A stretch of DNA of 64,000 nucleotides from assembly GCA_963678675.1 (NCBI GenBank), contig OY783196.1, positions 25,646,827-25,710,826 on the forward strand. The letters run 5' to 3'. The notes beneath the pieces were generated by a model that worked only from the letters and a program-made list of their open reading frames with translations, was not told the origin of the DNA and did no database searches. Within the stretch, counting starts at the first letter, position 1; each line of letters starts with the position of its first letter. The position numbers and the translations under genes were made by a program. Source of the DNA: Xiphydria camelus. Taxonomy: Eukaryota; Arthropoda; Insecta; Hymenoptera; Xiphydriidae. Shown here in pieces: positions 1-11,970 of the stretch.

Positions 1-1392
1 CGCCAACCAATGCGCGGGGTGCAAACACGTCGGGGTACGTGCTTACGATTCGACGCACACCGACATTCGCCCGCGTGTCCGGCGGTACGTGCAACGGCAT
101 AATCTTGTAAATACATCGGGTAAGCGCGAGCGCTTACGGAATTACGCCGAGTAGGTACGCGAATCTGGCTTCGATAAAAGGACTGCGTACGGTGGGTTTG
201 CGCAACGTGACCGCATATGTGCCGGCGTAAATGGTATCGTTGATAGAGCAGCCCGTGAATGAGAGGTACACGCTCGTGTGCGTAGGAAAAAAGCGCGCCC
301 GCGTTATTACGAGAGAGAATCGGTCCGTGACACGGCGCGTTACAGTAATTGGAATTCTCTTTTATGTTGAATTCTTTATTTAAAATTACAAATCACGCGT
401 TAAATCGTGCAGGTTGAACTCGAAGCGCAAATAATATTATCGTCTGGTTTGCAGTAAAAGCTGTCATTGTAACGTGAAACAAAAATATTGCGCCTATAAA
501 TATTATTATCAATCGATTAACGCGTATTTTAACTAATTCTCATCCTCTCGAACTTTAAAATTAATCTACCACACGTGTAGCGAAACAGCGCGCGGGGTCC
601 AACTTTTCCTATTTGTTCTCGCGGACGGCTTAACTGTGAGAAATATCTACTTTGCGCCATTCTCACCGCCGTACACGCTTCGCGAGTCGTAATAATATTC
701 GCCGAGACACACACACGGCAACGGGAGTACGAGCGTTAATGGTTCGTTAGACGCGTCGAGGAGCGGAAACGCGCGTTCGAAGGAAATCATCATTTAAAAC
801 CGAGATTCGTTGTGAGCGACGACTTAAAAGTCGTTTAACATTTCGCGTCGAGAGCAAACGGGCGTGGCGCTGTTTACCGGGCGAACAATGGTCCGCCGGC
901 CGAGGCCTCTACGCAATTAACAAAAGAATATTAATTCGACGACGTCACGACGAATGCTTCTTTTCAGGCATTTCGTGCAAACGAGATTCTCCGAAAGGCG
1001 AGGGCACGTTAACCGGCGTCCGGGAAACTCTGTATCCCACAGTATTGACCGATAGCTGCGTATAATGTGGAACTCCGTACAATTTAAAATTCGAATATCG
1101 CTACGCGCATTTTTGCCAATCAGTTCCGATCGAATACGTATTTCGAATCTTTCTCTACAGAGGGATATCGAATAACCAAATGACTGTCCAACCTACACAC
1201 GAGTATAACATTGAAATAAATATTGCAGAAGGAAAAGTTTTCCACAAATGAAAAAGACCAGATGACCAGTTACAAATATTCAATGAAATGTTGTATTGGA
1301 TTTATCGTCGAAAAGCGTTTTTATCTGTCGCTCTTTACTTTTTGTCGATCAATATACTGTATGGCTATACGTTCAATCTAAACTGTACGCCA
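1..1392. other. Intergenic, no gene seen
   Basis: A CpG-containing, moderately AT-rich stretch with only short unconvincing ORFs. No repeat or RNA gene recognised. Confidence 0.5.
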
Positions 1393-1430
1393 TACGATTC
1401 GATACGATACGATTCGATACGATTCGATAT
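1393..1430. repeat. GATTCGATAC short tandem repeat
   Basis: Three to four imperfect copies of GATTCGATAC follow one another in an otherwise ordinary AT-rich stretch. Confidence 0.7.
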
Positions 1431-1520
1431 TAAATATTTACTATATAGCCGCGTGGGCGATATGAATACAGCGCATATCGAATGAATATCTATGTACGAT
1501 ATGCATATTCGATTGGCAGT

Positions 1521-1761
1521 ATACTGCCCAACTATGCTGAAGGGTAGTAACTAGCAAAACAAATCAAAATGCGTTTCTTGGTACCATTGAATATCTTGAA
1601 TCATTTTGTACCCAAATTTTGTACCCTTTTTTAATGTTAAAACTAGGTTTTATTAGTAATCTGTCTTGGAAACCCTTCGGCTAAAGGCATGAAAGTTACA
1701 GTTGATTTTCTACAAGTTTGTCGGTTAGCAGTTACTGCCTTTCTCCATAGTTGGGCAGTAT
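1521..1761. mobile_element. Fold-back element (MITE-like), 240 bp
   Basis: ATACTGCCCAACTATG at 1521-1536 is repeated in inverse at 1746-1761, and the pairing continues imperfectly inward for about 25 bp. No ORF. First of three adjacent inverted-repeat elements. Confidence 0.75.
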
Positions 1762-1770
1762 AGGTTCGAC

Positions 1771-2136
1771 AGAGGGTCCGGACTTGGATTTACGACATGG
1801 CAAATATAATGTAGACGATTTTGTGGAAGTATAGACGATGAGCGTCATCATTGATTGGTCGTCGTGTGTAATGAGAAGTTAAACAGGATCTCGGCAAGTG
1901 CCAGTGATGAAACTCTTCAGTCAGGTAAGTACGCCTAATTCTTACCAGATTTGACTCTAGTTCTAGTTAGAATCTGGCTTACCCACCTTGGTTTGAGTTT
2001 CATCGTTGACAGATGCCAGTCCTGCTTAATCCCTACTACCCAGTATGACCAGTCAACGATGATGCTTATCGTCTATACTTCCGCAAAATAGTGTACACTA
2101 TACTTGCTATGTTGCAGATCCAAGTCCGAACCCTCT
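1771..2136. mobile_element. Fold-back element, 366 bp with about 90-bp or longer arms
   Basis: AGAGGGTCCGGACTTGG at 1771 pairs with the inverse ending at 2136. Pairing continues through the shared GGAAGTATAGACGAT block (1825-1839 and the inverse near 2070-2084) into the centre. A CT-run (2133-2149) follows its right end. Confidence 0.8.
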
Positions 2137-2160
2137 CTCTCTCTCTCTCTGTATATACAC

Positions 2161-2387
2161 TTAAGGGGTCTGTTCCCTTTGATTTCCCTATGAAGCTGCC
2201 ATGCTTTTTTCCCTGAGATTTTTTAAGATCTCTCATTCCTAAATAAAGAACATTTCGGAGACTTCCTTTATGGGAAAAACCATGGTTTATAAGTGAAACG
2301 TTCTTTATTTCGGAATGAGAGGACTTAGAAAATCTAGGCAAAAACATGGTGGCTTCATAGGGAAATCAAATGGAATCGACTGCTTAA
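2161..2387. mobile_element. TTAA-bounded fold-back element, 227 bp
   Basis: Arms of about 95 bp are inverted copies, including TTTGATTTCCCTATGAAGC at 2179 and its inverse near 2352-2370. Both ends lie at TTAA, the target preferred by piggyBac-type transposases, which suggests (inference) a piggyBac-mobilised MITE. Confidence 0.75.
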
Positions 2388-4194
2388 CCCTAGACTGCAC
2401 GTTTGCTTTCAGCATTCGTACACCTTATGCATGGGTCGTTTGCGTATGTCGCTTATTTGATTATGTTATAGCGTATACAACAATCTGAAGAAATTCCTGG
2501 GTAGGTACCTACATGGAATAAAATTTGATGTAAACAGTACACCAGTGACTGCAAATTGTAACACAGTTTGCGCTTATTACATATGTGACAGGCGCAGGGC
2601 AATATTAAATTTACAGCAAAAAAATTTATAGTTTACCAGGAAATGTAAAATTAACAGCAGAGTCAGTACAGCCTATACATATATCGAGTAAGCAATTGTA
2701 CGTACAGTTTAGTTACATTTACAAAAATATATTTGCAACTGTGACTTCGTAAATCTAACATTAGCATTTTTTCCCGTGTATTCTTTAGACTCTTAACTTG
2801 ATTTAATCATTGTCGTACTTGAAAATTCATTTGACGGAAAGAGAAAGGGAGAGAGTTTAATTACATTTGCACGTTAAATTTTTGGTACGGACACGAGCGA
2901 CACATTTGTGGGGTTCTAGGTTTAATTCCTAAATCGTCGAATATAAATAATGCGCGGAGAGTGGAGTACAATCCGATACTCGAGCTTGCCTTCAATTATA
3001 ACATGCTTTGCAAACAAGGTCACATGTTACCCTACCCGTGGGACCTTATTTACAATGCAACAAAATTCGTTAATCCTCGAAGAAGATAAGTTCCTCGAGA
3101 AAAAGTCAAATAAAAACGGTAAAAGATACGTCATAAATCCAGAAAAATTATGTTCGAATAAAGCGTCGAGCCGAAAAGAAAAAAGAACGTGAGAAGCCGA
3201 TCGACGCGAAATAAAACGGATAAAAAGGAAAGGAGAAAATGGAAGAGAAACCTTTTTGGAACACACAACTTACAGCATTTCCCGAGCGAGATGCGGAACA
3301 CGTTTCCGCGGCCTATTTTAACGCGGATGCGAGACCTACGGACAGGCAACTAAACTCGTTAGGGATTCCGCAGGAGTCGGGGGCTAATTCGTTTAATAAT
3401 TTTCATGCCCAGCTCCTCCGAGCCTCCCTACTCCTTTTCCCTCCTTCGTCAGAACCGTCGTCGCTCGCCCTCGGCCTTTGTAAACTGAGTTAACTGTGGC
3501 TCCTCTAGGCGTCATACAAGCGAGACACCTTCCCCGATGACGGAGGGACGTTCGAGCAGTCGTTGGCAGGTAGAAATCGAAGAACGCTGTGATCGATCAA
3601 GACCGTGTCGTCAATTTCGAGTAACTCGTGTCGCTCCATTCGTTCCCGCGTTCTCGGTTTAATCTCTCGAAGTCTTGACGGGACGGTAAAATTCGAAAGA
3701 AACGTCACGACGACGATTCGAAATTAATGATGCATGAGAGGAGAAGACCGTTTGAAAGTCGAGGCTATCAGTATTGTTTAAATCATCTGGAACATCTTCC
3801 ATCATTCATTTCGTTGTTTTTGGTAACATTCTCGAAGGGATTTATCGGTTTTGATTAATCGAAGCCTACTATATTCACTTATTTAACTTCTTATCGCTTC
3901 ACATCACTTTTACACTGTAATTTCCGTGGCGTTAAGAAAAACTATACGAATCTAAACCATTTCTATATATCACCTTTAAAGCATATTTACCACTAATTAC
4001 GATTTACTACAAGTAATAAAATTCTTAGTAAATTGTAGTTTTTTGTAATACATTTTCTATAACCAATTATTATTTCCAAGTTTTTTTTACATGCTAGATG
4101 GTAACAAGTTATAGTTTTTCCTAGAAACTACAACTTTTTACGCAGAATTACATTTAATTAAAATTACTTAAAGTGGAAGCATAATAGATGTAGT
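2388..4194. other. Intergenic, no gene seen
   Basis: AT-rich, then CpG-rich between 3280 and 3720, where overlapping ORFs on both strands (3131-3708) have no domain, signal peptide or splice support. Confidence 0.5.
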
Positions 4195-4281
4195 AAGAGA
4201 GGGGTAAGGTGGAGAGAAGGATGGAGAGAGAGAGATAGAGAGAGGGTGGGAGGGAGAGGGGAGAGGGGGGGAAGAGAGAGC
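4195..4281. repeat. Purine-rich GA/GGA tract
   Basis: Almost uninterrupted A/G on the + strand, with GAGAGAGA and GGGAGGGAGA units. Simple-sequence DNA; the reverse-strand ORF over it is spurious. Confidence 0.9.
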
Positions 4282-5281
4282 ATTTGTTGAAGCATAGGTA
4301 GGTACTAATAAAATCATCAGACACATATAGCTTAAACCTCCGTTTCAAAGAAAACCTAACATTTTATGTTACAGTAATCTAGCAAGAAAGATGATTTTTT
4401 TTCTGCCAGGGCGTATAGTTCAGCGGAATTTATTGCGTAATTGGAAGTAGTTAAGCGCAGTAGTTTGCGTAGAGATAGTGGTAGAAATTTTTTCCGCCGA
4501 GGTTTTATACAACTTTTACTGTATTTGACAGTTTTAGTTCATCTGGTGGTCTCATCGAATGCACTTCAGAATACATAGGGCTATTTTTATTACATTATAA
4601 TTACTTCGTCTCTCCTTCTTTTTTCTTCCTCTTTCCTATAGACTGAAATCTAAACGAGGTTCGATAAAACGTCACTATTTGCAATGTACCGTGCAAAGCG
4701 CACCGAATGTTCGGGTGCATGCAATTCTGTTCCCGATAGCTATAAACGATTCCGCGAACCAGATTATCAGTCACCGCGCCATCGGTTTGTACAGCAATGG
4801 TATGGGTCCCTCGTTCCGCCGTAACATGAAATTACCGAACGAGCGAATAACCAAACGTCAAAACGACGACCGGCGAGAGGAATCGATATTTGGGCGATTA
4901 GTTCAAGGTTGATTGTACCGCCGGATAGCAATCGGCATTTACAAAGTGTACTTGCGTACTGGCTTCCTCGTAGGGACTCGACATCCCCGGGGAACTCATC
5001 CGACATAATATGGTCTATCTAGAATCTGATCGCGCCCATGAAGCCATGAACTCGGGGAGTGTAGCGACTATTATTTTGACATATATGATTGAGGTGTGCT
5101 AGTTATTATTCTACCAATGTGCAATTGCAGTAAGAATAATAGTTCGGATTTCCCATAATTTTGTTATTGCAGATTTGAAAAATTTAGGAAAAAATTATTT
5201 ACCCCGTATTTTTTCATTTTTTATTTTCGCCCTTATTTAAACTGGAAAACGACATTTAAGAATACAGCTACGTCATTGTGC
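4282..5281. other. Intergenic, no gene seen
   Basis: Opposed short ORFs at 4679-5006 only. No supported feature. Confidence 0.5.
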
Positions 5282-5529
5282 AGTAAGTCTATCTCTTTCG
5301 CACTCGTCACTTGGCATAATTGCGTCTCTCTGGCGTTTCGATGGCATCACAATGTTGTAGAGAGAAACGTACTTATAACTTTGCTAATGATTATTTTTTC
5401 GAACATCTTTTTCGTGTTAATCATTAGCAAAGTTGTAAGTACATTTCTCTCTACAACATTGTGATGTCATCGAAACGCCAGAGAGACGCACTTATGCCAA
5501 GTTACGAGTGCGAGAGAGATATACTTACT
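5282..5529. mobile_element. Near-perfect hairpin element, arms about 110 bp
   Basis: The left arm 5282-5392 and right arm 5417-5529 are inverted copies with only a few mismatches, around a T-rich loop of about 25 bp. No coding capacity. TATA-repeat DNA follows at 5531-5555. Confidence 0.88.
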
Positions 5530-5639
5530 TGTATATATATATACATATATATATGGATTACAAATTTAATTTAAAAATAGGAATACTTATTTTACGGGTA
5601 GACTAAATTAACTGTAGCGTAATGCATCTTTGATAGATG

Positions 5640-5926
5640 ATAGAGAGATAAGTTTGCACAAGTAATTGATGAGCTGCAACAGCAGTTTAAAAAAAAATCA
5701 AAATAGTGTAGAAGTACACGTCGAAAAAACAACTTGTCGCGTTCCATTTTCTCAGGTTATAAACATAAACTTATATTAACCAAAAATGGCAGTTTAATGA
5801 CTGAATCTTAATGAGAAATATCCATAATTTTTAGTGATGCAAGAAGTATTAGTCGCTGCGCACGACATATGTAAGTAGTTAGAGCCATCTACAGGAGAAC
5901 GGCGACTTTCAATGCAACTTCCTAAT
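5640..5926 (-). mobile_element. Mariner 5' end fragment
   Basis: This is the same sequence as 50130-50405, in the same orientation, with about 90% identity by eye. It includes the terminal repeat and the start of the transposase frame (ATG at 5747, MERDKLFF). The remainder is absent: the copy stops near 5640 in unrelated AT-rich DNA. Confidence 0.8.
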
Positions 5927-6728
5927 ATTAATGGATATATTTACATATAGAACAGGAAATTTGATATGTGTTCACAAATATTGTTGTAGAATACGACTGT
6001 GTATTATTTGCTATCATAATAACGATGATATCACATCAGGATGCATTTCCAAATCGCCTAACAGTCCGTATAATTTCATTATTTTCGTCTTCCGTTGTGT
6101 GACGTCAGAGAAGCTGCAGTGCAATTTCCCACCTGACAAAACCACGTGTAATTAGCTGTGGTAGTGCCGATTCGGCGTATCCTGTAGAGTGTTCTATAAT
6201 ATTAAATAAATCGACCTTTTGTGGTGTACCTTTAATGAAACATTATTGGGTTATTAAAGAATTATCCACAAATTAAATATCGCTAACACTGGGAACTTTA
6301 TCCTTACTATGCAATTGTATTTGAGAAATTCCGCTTTCGAAAAAAAAAAGTAAAATTTTTTAATACGTAAAGCATTCTGGACAAATTTAATAAACGTTTC
6401 AGTTTCTGGTAACGAATTGAATTGTGAAATGTCAAGGACAGGAATAACCTTTCGAAAGCAGCAACTCCAGGAATAAGTGTGCCTTGTGTTATGAGGATTA
6501 AGCTGCCGAGTACCATTTGTCATCATTATAAGGATATATTTCTTACGATAACCATTTATTTTAGTACAATTCTCGCAGCAGCTGCAAATTACGTTCTGGT
6601 TCTTCGAGTGAAAATCCATGTATTTCATTGAAAAATATGAATCGTTCTTACGAGTGACTAATTCTCTTACCAAGAATGATCTATTTATACAGAGTGAAAA
6701 AAGTTAACAGCATAATTATTTTACGTCG
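5927..6728. other. AT-rich intergenic
   Basis: A 139-codon reverse ORF (6254-6673) is Lys/Phe/Asn-rich, as expected from composition. No family features. Confidence 0.5.
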
Positions 6729-6868
6729 TAGTATAATTGAGGAGCACAGTTCCAAAACTCATTTAGTCCATTCGCAGTTTGTCTTATAATCGCTAAACTA
6801 TTAGCAATTATAGGACAAACTGCGAATGGACTAAACGAGTTTTGGAACTGTGCTCCTCAATTATACTA
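6729..6868. mobile_element. Short perfect-hairpin element, 140 bp
   Basis: TAGTATAATTGAGGAGCACA at 6729 and its exact inverse ending at 6868 begin two 67-bp arms with one or two mismatches and a loop of about 5 bases. A solo MITE or long hairpin precursor. Confidence 0.88.
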
Positions 6869-7389
6869 TCGATAAGAGAATATTGTGAAGCAAAAAAGGA
6901 ACTAATATCTATTTTCCTCAGTGCATCTCGCATCACACCAATAAGTCTTTTATCATTCGTACTCTGAAAGTCTTCTCGCTAATGTCCTTGTAAAAACGAC
7001 TGTATTTTATGAAAATGCGACTTGAATAGACCAACCGTTCCAGTAATTCGACTGTTTTTCTCTTTCGCCTCGGAAAATGGATTTCATAGCGTGTTGTAAA
7101 TGCCAGAAATGTTCCGCACGGCATAAACGCATTGGTAGTTAATTAGCTGGAAACGTCATTTGCTATCTACTCGGTTTGAGCAACATTCGCTGCGTGCCGA
7201 ACATTCTCACGAATCCTCGGCTACGTGGAGTTTGATTTATCAGCAATATGGAGGTAATTTAAATAGATCAAAGTGAAAATACATACACGTATTGTGTACA
7301 ACGTGAATCAGAACTGACGTATATCACGCTAATAGTTGAAATGCTTTTTCTTTTCAATGTCATCCTACAAGCCATACTACAGACTGCAT

Positions 7390-8113
7390 CAGAAATGCTG
7401 TCCTAAAAGTAGATTGAAATAAAAATAGGAAGGAATCATTAGATACGATGTGCATTTTCTAAAAAATTAAAGGAGAGATGTAAGTTTTTGAGCAAGCATC
7501 GTTAACCACGATAAAAGATGTGATTCAGCTCCTACAGGCTTTAAGTTTGAGAAACGAGGTCCGGCCTTATGGAGCTCCAATGTTTGATTCCGAGTGGATG
7601 AAAATTATTTGTACCGAAGTGGCTCCAGGAATTTCGGAATTTTTGTCCACTTTTCGCAATAGGGGTGGTGTCATCCCTGTTCGGAGGATAAAGGTAGAAT
7701 TTTTTAATTATTTTTGTTTAATCAGTGTTGTCGATTTACCTTAAAGACGAGCTTTTTCGGAGCTTTCGTTCACTTTTATGCAACAGGGGTAGTTGTCCCT
7801 GCTCAAAGGATCAATTACGAACTTGTAATAGTTTTCAATGGTATCAGTGTAGTCGAAAACCCCTGACGCGCGACTTCGATAATAGAAATATCAAATAATT
7901 TTTATCCACTCGGAATTTAATATTGGAGCTGCACAAGGCCGGTCCTCATTTCTCAAACCTACCACTTGAAAGGGCTGAATCACATTTTTTATCGCTGCTA
8001 CCGGTGCTTTCTCAAACATTTACATCCCTCCCCTAATTCTCTAAGAACTGCCAATCGTATCTAATGATTTCTTCCTATTTTTATTTCAATCTACTTTTAG
8101 GACAGCATTCCTG
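7390..8113. mobile_element. Inverted-repeat element, 724 bp with about 210-bp arms
   Basis: Left arm from 7390 (CAGAAATGCTGTCCTAAAAG) and right arm ending 8113 are inverted copies covering about 210 bp each. The centre carries two diverged copies of a 70-bp block (7620-7690 and 7755-7815). The ORF at 7520-7744 is part of the repeat, not a gene. Confidence 0.82.
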
Positions 8114-11046
8114 GGGTCCAGTCTGTATATGTCCCACCCCAAAGCCAGATATAGTTCTGTATATATTGAATAAACAAAAAATTACAACCCGCATTACTAT
8201 GTCTGGTTTGAAATGGGACGCGCGATATTATTCGAATTACTGGCGATTAATATTATTTAATAAAACGACGGTTTTCCTCGATATCACATATTTTCGAGCG
8301 ACATTTGTGAAACTTTTCCCTCGAATTCTGCAACGACTTCCGCAATATCGTAGAGACACCTTTAAAAAGATCTGAAACGGTAAAGAAATTGCTTTGATTC
8401 CATGATTTTTTTGTTTTGAAGTTCCTGATAAAAAGACTCGTTATATTTAAAATTCTCCCGAAGATTATTCGACACTTATTATCAGCTGAAACTATAATTT
8501 AATTAAGTGACTGTTGTTACGAGTATTTCGAGCAATATTGTATGTCGAAAGATATCGAAGAAAAAAACGTATTCAATTGTCCACGAGGAATATACTCACA
8601 GAAGGATATACACAAATTCTGGATCACCCTGTACAGCCTTATTGTCAAGCGCCATAGCGTCGATATCAACGCTCGAAGACGCCGTCGCGTTTAGCACTTC
8701 TATCGTCGCACAGTCCTCCAATTACCATTTGTAATCCGACGCCTCTGCGACGATATTTCAATGCCACGCGTATTCGCGCCTACTTACGCGCCTTGCCGTC
8801 GCGAATGCACCGTATCTGCGAGTTTGCAGAGCATGGGTAGCTGCACGAGACGGTTAGGAACAATTTCACTCGAGCGATCGCGTCTACCCGCCGTCTGTTC
8901 GTCTGCTGTCCGGATCAACGAACCTATCCATTTACCGTGGGTTCATCTGCAATTGTCTTTAATCGTCTTCCCCGTTTAATTCACTTCTATTCCCATACAG
9001 AAGCCCACGACGAATCGAGTACCGAATAGTTCTGTCGGTGAACGGACGAGAGCATCCTAATGATCCTTCACTAATTTTGACAATTATTGTTGGTGTTTGA
9101 ATAATCGAGGATCGATGTAACGCAATGTTTCTTTCATACTACTCTGCACTAAATTTTTAAAAATGTTTGTAAAATTGCAACACGAAATACACGAAATTAT
9201 CGTGAAATTATAAATCAAAGTATATTGAAAATTATTAACACAATTATATTTTAAATTCGATGTAAATATTGTAATTTTCTCATGCATTCTTAAAATTATA
9301 GTCGTAGTTTGTAATTTTCAGAACTTCATACTCTAAAATTGAGAAAATTCTTAATTTTATAATAAGTAGGTACCCCAATTTTCAAATGCTTTGTGAAAAT
9401 TACAAAACGTGTTTTCGAAAATTATAAGAATTTATATTATGTACTTTTATATTGCAATATTACAACCTCGTGCATCAAAATTTCAATTTGATGCATTAAA
9501 GTTATCAATGTTTTACGAGAATGAGGAGCTATAAAGCGAGCAAGCAAATGACGGCTCTCTGGAAGCATGCGAAGTTTATAATCATGGTGCAATCTATGTA
9601 AGCGCATGTAGAGTACAAGACTATTGACTTTGCATGGGCCAGACGCTAAATAGGGGTTATTTTACGACGTATATCGTGTGCATAAAGTAAAAGTTTGGTA
9701 TTTTATTATTTGACATTTTTATTGAGTTCGAAGACGTCCTTTTTTTAAACCATGAAAATTTAAGATAATACTATTCATTGCGTGAGCTCATTCGTATTTA
9801 CGTATCGAAAATTAAGAAGCGTGTATTAAATTAACAAATCAAATTTTGAAAATTTAAAACAAATATTAATTTACAATAAATATTTTAAAACTTTAATATA
9901 AATGTTTATGAATAGCTTAGTTTTAATAGGTCACATCCCACATTCAGATAATTATCTATTTAGGAGACGATAAAAACGTTTGTTACCTTTAGAATAATCT
10001 GTAGGCACTTGGCCGGGAAGTGCGTGATTGGCGTGCGTGTGTGTGCGTGCGTGCGTGCGTGTTACGGTGCGTGTGTGTGTCGTAGGACAGTCGGTCCGTC
10101 GATTCCTGTAAAGGTACGCAGATTCAGTCTGCCTAGCGCTGCCTTAGCGGTCGCCCGAATAAACGATTTTGATCCGCGAACGGGTGTTCCGGCTCATACG
10201 AGGCCGAAAATGAAAAATGAAAAAATACGGGGTTGATAATTTTTTCCAAATTTTTCGAACCGTTAATAAAAAAAATCAGTCAACTACCCTATTATAATAC
10301 ACATTTGTGTATGGTAAAAACTTCCCATACAGTTGTCTTAATTTTACGACAGATATTTTCTAAAATGCAGTACAATAAAAACAAAACCCTTCGATTTAAA
10401 TAAACGTGTATTTCACTCGGCCGCCTCATGTGGAGGAGATTTAACAGTCCATGTATTAAGGATTCATAATTTTTCTGAGTTATGGGATGTTCAAATATTG
10501 TATGCCCTTGAGAATCGCTATATATCGTGTGATTCAGGGGCCAACCACAGTGGCCAGGGATACGCGACTACCACCTAAGTAGCAACCTACCTCTCTTGAG
10601 TTGAGGAGGCTTCTGATTGTGAGAGCCCTCGAGAACAGCGATAACCACTATGCAATATCGTACGAGTCGGGTACTCAAAGGACCCTCGTTTTTTTGTGGC
10701 TGGACTATACGAATAAAATAAATAAAGACTGCGGAGAGAGAAGAACGGAATATACCTAAATCCTAATTACTACACGGCATAATTTCTTAATTATATTTCC
10801 CTATTTGTTTTAAATTTTCCTAGAAAATATTCACCGTTTTCTCTAGATTTTATATCTGAATCTCATTTGCATATAATTTATAAAGAATATTTCACTCTTA
10901 ATCTCCATGGCTTTCCGACAAGAGAGGCCTTTAAATTGTTACGTTTTATTTTTTTTTATGGTGAAGTGTTAAAATCCAGTAATTAGCGGAATTGTTCTTA
11001 TTTATTGAGTGTCAGTGACTTTAAAAGCTGAGACCACTCTGTAAAC
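8114..11046. other. Intergenic, mostly AT-rich
   Basis: Contains an isolated TCACCCTGTA end (8628) like those of the CAGGGTG elements, and the microsatellite at 10028. A 10530-10760 segment ending GAATAAAATAAATAAAGACT could be the end of a degraded retroelement, unproven. No gene. Confidence 0.45.
10028..10082. repeat. GTGC/GT microsatellite
   Basis: Alternating GTGC, GT and GCGT units over about 55 bp, interrupted once by TTACG. Confidence 0.9.
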
Positions 11047-11219
11047 TTAACACGTTCGCTGCAGAACACGCGGCTCCCGCGTGAGGGTGGCTGTGCCTCC
11101 CACGCGGGAGCCGCGGATACGCAGCGAACTATGTTGGCGTGCCGAGGGAGCCGCGTGATCCGCCCAGGAGACACAGCCACCTCACGCGGGAGCCGCATGT
11201 TCCGCAGCGAATGTGTTAA
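11047..11219. mobile_element. GC-rich TTAA-bounded inverted-repeat element
   Basis: TTAACACGTTCGCTGC at 11047 pairs with GCAGCGAATGTGTTAA ending 11219. Inside are four copies of a GCGGCTCCC-type motif, two in each orientation. Its first bases (TTAACACGTT) match the element at 39647-39812. GC content is far above the flanks. Confidence 0.82.
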
Positions 11220-11400
11220 TAATTGTATTGTACATGAAACTTGTATCCAATACGTGGTTGTGAAAACTAATATACTCCGGCATGAAATTTAAATTCAATC
11301 TTATGTAATTGTACATAAAGTTCAACAAATATTTAGTACACATTTCAAAAGTGAGTATATTAATTTTCATTGTTACATGTAATATAAAATTTATATATTT
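11220..11400. repeat. AT-rich repeat related to 48518-48742
   Basis: Shares CCAATACGTGGTTGTGAAAA-type sequence and ACTAATATACTCCG with the inverted-repeat element in intron 2 of the large gene. It forms a loose inverted repeat here. A degraded copy. Confidence 0.55.
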
Positions 11401-11444
11401 GATATAAACTTATATTAAAAATACAAATTTTTCTTACACCGCAA

Positions 11445-11970
11445 ACACGGAGAAAAATGGACTTAAAATTAAGAGCACTGAGTGCCCACATTCTGGCACT
11501 GAGAATCCAGGTTCGGGCATTTTATGTGATCGACTGTGTGGCACTGGAGTGATAACTCGAGTTTTTGCAAAATACAAAATAGTATCTCATTCCCATCATA
11601 TGGTAAAAATTAATAAAATATAGCACATTTGAAAATAAATTGGTAGCTTTGGCAATACAGCCAACGGATTCATGGAGAAAAATAAGAAATAGGAATTGAA
11701 AAACAAGAAAAACAGTACTTCACTTTCCTCTATATGCACGGTATCTATATTGTAAAAAATGCCAAATTATTTTATAATATGCTATATTGTACCAATTTTT
11801 GTCATACGAGAAGAATGAAATGCTATTTTGCATGGCAATATTTTGTAAAAACTCGAGTTGTCACTCCAGTGCCACGCAGTCGATTATATAAAATGCCAGA
11901 ATCTGGGTACTGAGTGTCAGAATGTGGGGGCACTTAATGCTCTTCATTCCAAATCCATTTTTCTCTGTGT
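11445..11970. mobile_element. Inverted-repeat element with ACACGGAGAAAA ends, 526 bp
   Basis: Arms of about 130 bp (11445-11575 and 11840-11970) are imperfect inverted copies, containing the shared block around CACTGGAGTGATAACTCGAG. The interior is AT-rich with weaker inverted symmetry. No ORF. Confidence 0.82.

Noticed and set aside
4405..4460. tRNA-like A-box (TAGTTCAGCGG)
   Set aside because: No matching anticodon arm, B-box at the right distance or acceptor-stem pairing follows.
5276..5464. 62-codon ORF with hydrophobic run
   Set aside because: It is entirely inside the perfect hairpin element at 5282-5529.
6254..6673. 139-codon reverse ORF, considered as a receptor exon
   Set aside because: No transmembrane pattern or conserved terminal motif. 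Composition fits AT-rich non-coding DNA.
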